A stretch of DNA of 64,000 nucleotides from Hippophae tibetana (taxonomy: Eukaryota; Streptophyta; Magnoliopsida; Rosales; Elaeagnaceae): positions 32,590,501 through 32,654,500 of the forward strand of contig CM072804.1 of assembly GCA_037013495.1 (NCBI GenBank), written 5' to 3'. Positions 56,364 to 64,000 of this stretch are shown piece after piece (the first letter of the stretch is position 1; each line of letters begins with the position of its first letter). Made by a program: the position numbers and the translations under genes. Below the pieces are notes generated by a model. It worked only from the letters and a program-made list of their open reading frames with translations. It had not been told where the DNA came from and searched no databases.

Positions 56364-58025
56364 TGATGGTCAAATTTTGTAAACTTATAATAAGGTAGCA
56401 AGTGCACAAATTACTTTGTAAGAAATGATAAGTATAATTCTAAAGATAAAATACATGATTTTAAATAACTCAACAAAATGTTTTAAAATAAAAATTAAAT
56501 CTAACATTTTGTCACAAAATTTTGGTTTTGAAATATATAAATTAATGATATAAAATAAAAGATAGATTCAATAAATATTAGGCAAATAACATTTAACATT
56601 TAATGAAGAATTTGTGAGATAGATTAGTTAGTTAATCATGATTATTTAATATTAATTAGGTTATTAAATATATAAATAGATATTATTGATTTTCTCTTTT
56701 TTGTATAAGAATTCAAAATGTTGAAATAAGATTATTGTTAATAATAACCAATTAATATCATAAGGTCATAATTATTAATTGATTATTATTAAATTATGAT
56801 TTATTTCTAAAGAAGTAGTAAATCATATAATTACTACTTAAGGTCGAGCACATAATTTAGACTCTTATTTAAGGTGTCAATGTTAGATTAAAATATTGAT
56901 GTATTTGAGAATTAACTTTTAAATTTTAAAATCTAGTACAAAAAATATATCGTCAATATATTTTTAATAGTAATTCTTATAAAAGTTTTTTAAATAAAGT
57001 ATAACTAAAATTAAAATAATCAAATATAGATAATCAAATCCTAAATCTAACTCTCATATTTTAAATTTGTTATGAAAAACATTTCTTCAATGCATTTTTT
57101 TTGTAACAAACCTTGTAAAACTTGAATGAAGAAATAAAGATCAATTTATTTTATTAAATTCTTTTACCTATGTTAATATTTTGCAAGCATAACAACAAAA
57201 AATATCCCATATCAATTCAGCCAAACATGCTTAATTTAAAATGATTAGTAAATTAAACATAGGATTTAGAACAACATATAAAATTGATCAAAAAATATAA
57301 GAATACATTTAAAATTTATACCTTAAGTGTATCCTTCAAAATACAAAATTTTATTATTGTTTATGTATCTTGAAAACCTCCAAATAGATTTACCAATAAT
57401 GTTTATTATATTGAAAAAACTACTAAATAAACTGAAATTTGTTCAACTCTCTAAAATAAGAAAATAACTTATAAACTAAACTAGAGAAAACTAGGAAAAG
57501 AGAAATGAGATAGAATAGCTCTTGTGGAAGCTGTGGGATGATTTGAAATTAAGAGATGGGGTCCTATAAATAGGCAAGAAAATACTCCAAAAATGGGAAA
57601 AATGTGAATCATATAGTTGGGTATCGTGGCACACGTTTAACTCAATCATGGTAAGCACCAATATAAAATGTGTTGAAATCACGATCTACAATTACCACAC
57701 CATGGCACACATAAACCTTCACCATAATGCGCGTTAATATGCGCTTTAAGAAATTCCTTCGTATTTCACTCCTTATAATTGGTTGGAACATATGTTATTC
57801 TTTTGTTCTTCATGGTTGCAATGGATTGCTTGTAGGTATGAATCTTGAAGTGTTTATTAGTTGAATCGATTTAAATCTATAAACACATGAGAAAAACAAA
57901 ATATGATCGAGATTTTGAAAACATAGATTTGTTAAAATGATGACAAAATTATGCAAATAAAAATCTATTTTGACATTTAAAATGCATGAAATCACGTTAT
58001 ATTTAGTGCTTTTAAGCACTCATCA
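56364..58025 (-). repeat. 5' LTR of gypsy family A element
   Basis: The minus strand starts TGATGAGTGCTTAAAAGCAC at 58,025 and ends TTTGACCATCA at 56,364, about 1,662 bp. It aligns with the solo LTRs near 9-13 kb, including ATACTTATCATTTCTTAC and TTGTGCACTTG near the end, and a TATA box (CCTATAAATAGGACC, minus) at about 57,570. A cassette with TGTGCCATGGTG-like words lies at 57,610-57,740. The LTR start at 58,025 interrupts a minus-strand copia LTR. Confidence 0.82.
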
Positions 58026-59052
58026 ACCACCTAACTATCCACTATGAATATTAATTTGATAACAAAGTCAGGTCTTAAACTACCATTTACAAATAAAGCC
58101 TCTAAAGTAATATACTTACAATCCTTTACTTTTTCATAGTTTCCAAGGTAGGTATACTGATTAGGACAAACGTTCCAATCTCTCGGTAATCACCTAAAAG
58201 TTAGCATGAATACCACAAGTGTAAAGTGTATTCTAGAGTAGATTCAATATGAAAAACCCTTATCGGAAGATTCAAGATTTAAATCAGTTAGATTAAATCA
58301 TCTAGCCAACCTTAGAACAAAGATTTAAAAGTATAGTATCGTAAAAACAAATAGGCTTATTAATCAATAAACCATAATCACACAATATTTGATAGATTAA
58401 ATTAAGAACGAGCCAAGGAAATATGATATAGTTTTTAGAAAATGTTTTAAGGGAGAAAGCACAAGATGAATAGAATCATTGTAGTTGTTGAAAACAAAAA
58501 AAAGCATTAGGTTTTTGAAATAGGAGAATTAAAAAATAAGGGCAATATGACAATCTACCTGTTTGGCTCATGCAAAAAAAGGTTTTAAGTTGATATTTTT
58601 TATGATCGATTGATCCAAACTAGGCCTGATTGATTGAACTAGTAAGGTCGATTGATCAAAACCCTTTTCAATCAATCCAACAATGATTAATAAATGCCCA
58701 GAGTAGAAAGATAAAGAATGATCGTTTGATCAAACCTAACTGGGATCAATCTACTCTAATTAAAAATCAATTCAAGAGCACATAGATCATACATGATTGA
58801 TCCTCGATTGATCTACCACATCAATCAATCGACCCATTACTCGATCGATTAACCAACATATATATCCAATGTTCCTATGTGTGTAAAATCAATTCTAAGA
58901 TGTTTAAGAAATAAGTGTGTAGCTAAAACACATTAACTTAAAGCTATGAAGTTTCTTTGGCTTGAATAACGATCATGATAATTCATGCCTAGAAACTAGT
59001 TCACCCTTAAATGTTTTGTTCACAAATGCCGCCAATACTCATAAACCTTACA
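58026..59052 (-). repeat. Copia-type LTR fragment (5' part)
   Basis: The minus strand starts TGTAAGGTTTATGAGTATTG at 59,052 and follows the copia LTR (6,850 onward) to about its position 1,220, where the gypsy LTR begins. It carries GATCGATTGATC-type words at 58,590-58,860. The end of the LTR is not found nearby. To its right lies a plus-strand copia gag piece, so this LTR probably inserted into that older copy. Confidence 0.75.
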
Positions 59053-59290
59053 AAATTTTATTATCATTCTATCATGCATGTTGCATCTTCACTTAGGATG
59101 AATGTGAAAAATAAACCTAAGTCCAAGATAATGCATATGAAGCCTAAGATAGTTGAATCCAAACTCAAAGACATAAAGAAATTGAAAATCAAGAAAATTT
59201 AGGTTGGAAAAGATTGTCTTTTATCCGGTCACTTGACTATCTTCTGTTGTTCATCTAGGTAGTTTTGATTGAGTGCTTAAATGGCCTAGA
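59053..59290 (+). pseudogene. Copia gag fragment
   Basis: Reads KFYYHSIMHVASSLRMNVK then KPKSKIMHMKPKIVESKLKD and IKKLKIKKI*VGKDCL. It matches the gag third part at 13,615-13,970 (TMHVAYSFRMNEKS) and belongs to the same copia-type family. One stop occurs just before the VGKDCL block. The frame ends soon after, with no protease. Confidence 0.55.
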
Positions 59291-59683
59291 TGTACAATTT
59301 AATAGATTGAATTTCTTTTATTTTTTGGATTTTTTATTTTTAATTTAAAAAATTAAAAATAAATAAATATAAAGAGTATATTTTTTTAGCAAACAAGGTA
59401 ATAAACTTGTAAAATACTTACAAACATACGACTTTTTCTTTAGTAGATTAACTTGTTTTATTTTTATTGTAAAAATGATTCTACATATTTGACTTGTGCA
59501 CACACATACATTTGTTTACATATGATGATCAATGTTGACATTAACTTATTCACACACTACTAAAATTTTTGCTTTGGAATAGTTATTTTTCCAGTCCTAG
59601 TTGTCCCTTATGTAGACATCCCTAAATGTATGACTTTTTGGGACATTTAAAAGGTAAAATAACAACCGTCTTTAAAAGTAAAT
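59291..59683 (+). other. Copia internal non-coding region, second copy
   Basis: Alignable with about 13,970-14,220, for example GATGATCAATGTTGACATTA / TGATCGATGTTAGTATGATC followed by CTTATTCACACA in both. It supports the view that gag of this family is followed by non-coding DNA. No gene. Confidence 0.45.
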
Positions 59684-60230
59684 TGATAACTTGCATAATT
59701 TGACATAATTTATCACTTTTTAACTTTAAACTTTAGTCTAATTTTATTTATTTATTATTGAATTTAGACTTCATTATATTAAGTAAGCCATGCATAGGAA
59801 GATGATATATATATAAGAAATAAGGGGGAGAATAAAGGTGGCTAGAGGAGAACACGAGAAATAAAAAATAGCAGCGGTAGGGAAGAAATGAAAACCAAAA
59901 ACAATGTTAAAGGCGACAGAAAAAGAAAAAGACAAACAAAGAGAATTAAATTAAATTAGCTAAATGAGTAAAGCATAATTATGGATTAGGTGAAATTGGT
60001 TTCCTAGAAATTTTCTTCCAATTAATTTGATTTTCAAACATCTTATTTTCATTTGCATATTTTCTTTAAATTGGTTTTATTTTAAATTCCAAATACAACA
60101 ACCTCAGTGATTTTTCTAAATAAAATTGAGATTAGTATAATTTTGTATTTGTCAAAAGTAGGTTACCAATCCCTCATGATGATACTCTTGTTATCACTTT
60201 TTTATAAAACTACGATATTATACACTTGCA
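59684..60230 (+). repeat. 5' LTR of the Athila/Tat-like element
   Basis: Starts TGATAACTTGCATAATTTGA and ends TATTATACACTTGCA, TG...CA ends as usual. No second copy is in the window. The start was chosen from the TG nearest a typical Athila-like opening, so it may be off; the end is set by the primer site. Confidence 0.65.
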
Positions 60231-60233
60231 ATA

Positions 60234-60253
60234 TTTGGTGTCATTGTCAGGGA
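60234..60253 (+). other. Primer binding site, Asp-tRNA type
   Basis: TTTGGTGTCATTGTCAGGGA, three bases after the LTR, matches TTTGGCGCCATTGCCGGGGA with only C-to-T and G-to-A changes, the signature of cytosine-methylation decay. Confidence 0.8.
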
Positions 60254-60344
60254 TTGATTTGTTTTCTTATTTTTTTCAATATTGATACAAAGTAATCTTG
60301 GTTTCAATATATATATATATTTCTAGGTGTGTTTTTTACGTTGG

Positions 60345-61795
60345 ATGTGTCATGCTAAATCTCGAAACATTATTCCTTTTGATTCGAAGATTGAAAGAAC
60401 CTTTAGATCATGAAAAAAGAAGAATGTAGTAGCTATCCATGGTTGAAGGAGAATAGAATGCATAGCCACACATCTTGAAGGATTATGTAAGGCCAATTAT
60501 GAATGAGAACTATTCATGTGTAAGATGCCAAACCATTAATACTAATAATTTTGAGCACAAACCGACATTGATCAGCATGGTGCAACAAGTCCATTTTAGT
60601 AGATCACCACTTGATGAATGGTGTTACTGAAGATACCATTAGACTAAGATTGTTTCCTTTTTCATTGAGGAACAAGGTTGGGGGTTGGCTATAATCTCTA
60701 CAACTTGGAAGCATCACTAGTTGGTAAGATATGGCATAAAGGTTTGAGACACTCTATGAAGTATGAGAAAGGTGTAAAGTTATGATTTGGAATTTCCCTC
60801 AAAATGGATTGCTAGATTGGTTACAAGTTCAGATGTCCTATAATGGGTTAAATGGGTAAACTAGAACCATAGTTGATGTTGCTTCTGGTGGAAATTTCAT
60901 GTCAAAGATAGTTGAAGGTTCTACTTCTCTTTTGGAAGAAATGGCCTCAAAAGACTATCAATGTCCAACTCAAAAATCTATGGCTATGGAAGTTGTCGGG
61001 ATTCATGAATTGGAGTTGTTTACTGCTCTTTCAGCTCAAGTTGCTTCTCTATCTCATCAGTTTTCACCCTTGAGAACCCAAAGAATACCACAAAGTGCAG
61101 AATATGTTGTAAACCCGAGTATAACAGTTTCAATGAATGAAACAAGTTAAGAACAAGTTCAATACATCAACAATCGAAACTAAAATTATCGTGGTAATCC
61201 TATGAAAATTTAATACCATCTAAAGTTTCGAAATCATTAGAATTTTTCTTATGGAAGCACAAAGAATGTGTTGCAACCGCCTCTAAGTTTTGATAGTCAA
61301 CCAAACAAGAAGAATATGTCACTTGAGGATGCCATGGTTTCTTTTGTTAAGGAGACCAAAGCAAGGTTTAAAAAGAGTGATTCACAACTGGATAACATTG
61401 AGACTCATTGTAGCAATATGAGAGCCATTCTGAAAAATCTTGAATTAAAAATTGGGCAACTAGCCATAACCATCAATACTTAATAAAGAGGAACTTTTCC
61501 CAACAATGTAGAAGTGAATCCAAAGGAACAATGCAAGGCCATTACACTTAGGAGTGAAAGAGAAATTGAGAGGTCACCATCAAAGGAAACCGAGTCCACC
61601 CTTACAGCTCCAAATAATGGCCAAAGCAATCATAAAGTAGAAGAAGATGAGATTTTTGATGATACACTAAGAGCGACTGGCATGTCTCTATCAATTTCAT
61701 TTCATAAAAATCATTTTATTCTCTCTACTCCACTTCCTTATCCTCAACGCTTTAAAAAAATTAAATAAGGAATTTTCTAAGTTTTTGGATATTTT
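60345..61795 (+). pseudogene. Gypsy gag (broken)
   Basis: Begins near 60,345 with HAKSRNIIPFDSKIERTFRS, the usual N-terminal motif. The capsid region (60,450-60,900) is heavily shifted. A clean frame at 60,899-61,150 has TSLLEEMASKDYQ and VVGIHELELFTALSAQVASL. The next (61,268-61,768) has MSLEDAMVSFVKETKARFKK, LELKIGQLAITIN, then NPKEQCKAITLRSERE before an acidic linker with VEEDEIFDDT. Order matches Athila/Tat gag and the start of the protease linker. Confidence 0.85.
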
Positions 61796-61869
61796 TAAGA
61801 AAATTCACATAAATATTCCGTTTGTAGATGTCTTATAAAAATGCCAAATTATGCCAAATTCTTGTAGGA

Positions 61870-62400
61870 AATTATTTCCAAGAAGAGAAGGTTGGAGGAG
61901 TTCGAAATAGTAAAGCTTTTTGAAGAATGTAGTGCCATTCTTCAAAAGAAATTACCTCAAAAATTAAAAGATCAAGGGAGTTTCACTTTTTCTTGTACTA
62001 TTGGAAATTCATTTTTTGATAAAGTTTTATATGATCTTGGTGCGGGCATTAATCTTATACCATAATCTGTTTATAGAAAATTGGGACTTGGAGAGATGAA
62101 ACAAACAACAATTTATTTGCAACTAGGAAACTGGTCCATTAAGTATCCACGGGGAATCTTAGAAGGTGTATGGTAAAGATGGATAAATTTATTTTTCATG
62201 TTAATTTTGTGGTATTATATATGGATGAAGATCAAGATGTCCTACTAATTCTTGGCTGACCATTCTTGGCTATAGGAAAGGCTTTAATGTATGTTCAAAA
62301 CGGTGAGTTAATATTGAGAGTGAACGAGGAAGAGGTTATATTCAACATCTATGAAGCCATGAGATTTCTAGAAGATCCAAGCACTTGCTTTTAGGTATAT
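61870..62400 (+). pseudogene. Gypsy protease (broken)
   Basis: Reads VKLFEECSAILQKKLPQKLK, then SFTFSCTIGNSFFDKVLYDL continuing GAGINLIP, where the Asp of DLGA is the catalytic residue and is kept. KLGLGEMKQTTIYLQLGN and KYPRGILE follow. After a shift come VVLYMDEDQDVLL, and the LLVLG/FLAIGKALMYVQNGELIL-like end. A stop follows the active-site block. In the polyprotein this enzyme would cut gag from pol. Confidence 0.8.
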
Positions 62401-62859
62401 ATCATTGAAAAATGTGAAGTATAAGCCTTTCAAGAAGATATATCGGTTGATCACCTAGAACGATGTATCACCACTTCATCTCATGCTTATGATTTCAATA
62501 ACTCTACTATTTGTGAAATTGATTTACCTTTTTTTAGTAAAGAATTTCTCCACTATGTATTTTCCTTAGAAGTATTGCAATAGGTTACATTATTTAGTAC
62601 AGAAGTGGAGAGGCTGGAGGCAATGGTAGCAAAGACAAATTCTGTAATCTCTACATAAAAAGTGTAGCAAACTACAACTCCAGAGTTGAAGCAATTTCCT
62701 AAGCATCTTTGCTATGCATTCTTGGGTGACATTTTCCAGTGATTGTTGCAGCATCACTTACACCTGAAGAAGAGGAAAAATTTCTACGTGTGTTAAGGAA
62801 GTAGAAAACAGCCTTGGGATGGACAATCTCTAACATAAAAGGCATAAATACATCTATTT

Positions 62860-64000
62860 GCATGCACAAGATTCTAATGGATGAACCTTACAAACCATTA
62901 ATTGAGCCCTAAAAGGATTAAATCCAGTAATGAAGGAAGTTGTGAGAGCTAAAATTTTGAAGCTCTTCAATGCTGAAATTATTTATGCTATTTCAGACAG
63001 CTCATGGGTAAGTCCAGTGCATGTTGTCCCAAAAAAGGGTGGAATGACGATGGTGAAAAATGACAACAATGAGCTTATTCCTACAAGAACAATCACAGGT
63101 TGGATTGTATGTATAGATTACCGCATGTTAAACAAAGCAACAAGGAAGGATCATTTTTCACTTCAATTCATTGATCAAATGTTTAGATAAATTGGCTTGA
63201 TATCCTTATTATTTATTCTTAGATGGTTATTTGGGGTATAACCAAATTTCCATAGCTCCCAAAGATTAGGAAAAAACTACATTCACATGCCTCTATGGAA
63301 AATTTTATTTTAGAAGGATGCCATTTGGATTGTGCAATGCTCCATCAACTTTTCAACGTTACATGATGGCTATCTTTCTGATATGGTAGAAGATATAATG
63401 GAAATTTTCTTGGATTACTTTTCAATTTTTGGTACATCTTTTGATTATTATTTGCATAATTTTGCTATTTTTTTGTAGAGATGTGAAGATAAAAATCTTG
63501 TCCTAAATTGGGAGAAGTGTAATTTCATGGTTCAAAAAGGGATTGTGCTTGGCCATAGAGTGTCATCTAAACGAATTGAGGTTGATTGAGCTAAAATTGC
63601 AACCATAAAAAACTACCACCTCCAAATAATTTGAAGGGAATCAAAAGCTTTTTGGGACATACAAGATTTTATAGAAGATTTATAAAGGAATTTTCTAAAC
63701 TCTCTAAACCTTTATGTAATCTTTTCGAAAAAAAAATTGCATTTTACTTCGATGATGTTTACTTGTAGGTCTTTAATGCAATTAAGGAGAAACTAACTTC
63801 AGCACCATTAATTACTATACCTAATTAGAGTCAAACTTTTGAAGTCATATGTGATGTAAGTGACTTTGCAATTAGAGCAGTGTTAGGACAAAAGCGAGAC
63901 AAACTATTTAGGGACATATACTATGCAGGCCAAACATTGAATGAAGCTTAATTGAATTATACAATAACTAAGAAATATATGTTTGTTATGGTGTTTACAT
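62860..64000 (+). pseudogene. Gypsy reverse transcriptase and RNase H start (broken)
   Basis: The RT opens with NPVMKEVVRAKILKLFNAEI and SSWVSPVHVVPKKGG, then TRTITGWIVCIDYRMLNKAT and the DHFSLQFIDQM block (to 63,190). Further blocks are shifted but clear: LDGY...NQI, YGKFYFRRMPFGLCNAPSTF (about 63,290-63,360), the active site EIFLDYFSIFG (about 63,399-63,431), NLVLNWEKCNFMVQKGIVLG and GHTRFYRRFIKEFSK. RNase H begins near 63,840 with CDVSDFAIRAVLGQKRDKL. The active site normally reads FMDDFSVFG, and the second Asp is Tyr here, which would abolish polymerisation. Stops also occur. The gene runs off the window. Confidence 0.88.

Larger units (their letters stand above)
59684..64000 (+). mobile_element. 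Athila/Tat-like gypsy element, 3' end outside the window
   Basis: 5' LTR (59,684-60,230), Asp-type primer site (60,234-60,253), gag, protease, RT and start of RNase H follow one another in the standard order on the plus strand. Stops and shifts are spread through all genes. The 547-bp LTR differs from families A and B, so this is a third gypsy family. The element continues beyond 64,000 (integrase and 3' LTR not seen). Confidence 0.9.

Noticed and set aside
53331..58025. Treating 48.4-58.0 kb as one gypsy element with two LTRs
   Set aside because: The LTRs at 48.4 kb and 56.4-58.0 kb are different families; two primer sites and two gag genes are present, so there are two elements.

Overview
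The window is AT-rich nuclear DNA from a flowering plant, probably a eudicot. The evidence is a GT-AG-spliced plant manganese transporter gene, a MIR396 hairpin, and dense layers of plant-type LTR retrotransposons with initiator-Met or Asp tRNA primer sites. I cannot name the species.

There are two host genes I can stand behind. (1) A MIR396 precursor lies on the minus strand at about 3.76-3.89 kb, with a TATA box about 0.2 kb upstream. (2) A six-exon Mn-type cation diffusion facilitator gene of the MTP9/MTP10 group lies at 44,778-47,454 (+). It reads as an intact 400-residue protein with correct splice sites and both DxxxD metal motifs. A TRIM element sits about 0.5 kb upstream of its TATA box and a 185-bp MITE sits in its third intron. 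Everything else that looks coding is transposon-derived, or a captured or broken gene fragment.

Layout. 0-1 kb: degenerate gag-like relic. 1-6.8 kb: AT-rich spacer with MIR396. 6,850-17,662: a copia-type element with two LTRs and TSD TCCTC. Its gag has been split by two solo LTRs of a gypsy family (9,355-11,092, TSD ATTTA; 11,806-13,614, TSD ATCAT/ATCGT). It has no sense-strand pol but carries an antisense copia RT/RNase H piece. 17.7-24.4 kb: spacer with an unrecognised gene fragment and a probable minus-strand LTR with a primer site. 24.5-28.5 kb: 3' half of a gypsy element (RNase H tail, integrase, 3' LTR start). 28.5-34.8 kb: AT-rich spacer, a terminal-inverted-repeat element filled with telomere-like repeats, and a 40-bp minisatellite. 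34.8-35.9 kb: truncated gypsy LTR. 36.0-38.9 kb: a foldback element holding a hAT-like element, which holds an eIF5B gene fragment, which holds a copia solo LTR (TSD ATGTT). 39.3-41.5 kb: minus-strand copia gag/protease/pre-integrase remnant. 43.87-44.15 kb: TRIM with perfect TSD AACTT. 44.6-47.5 kb: the MTP gene. 48.4-53.7 kb: minus-strand gypsy element with gag and protease but no pol. 53.7-59.3 kb: copia LTR pieces and a second minus-strand gypsy element (5' LTR, primer site, gag). 59.7-64 kb: plus-strand Athila/Tat-like gypsy element (LTR, primer site, gag, protease, RT, start of RNase H) running off the window.

Taken together, one expressed-looking transporter gene and one microRNA gene sit in a graveyard of nested transposons whose insertion order can be read from their TSDs. 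The least ordinary signals are the three-deep nest around captured eIF5B sequence, the two gag-bearing elements without their own pol, and a hypervariable GC-rich cassette inside otherwise alignable LTRs.
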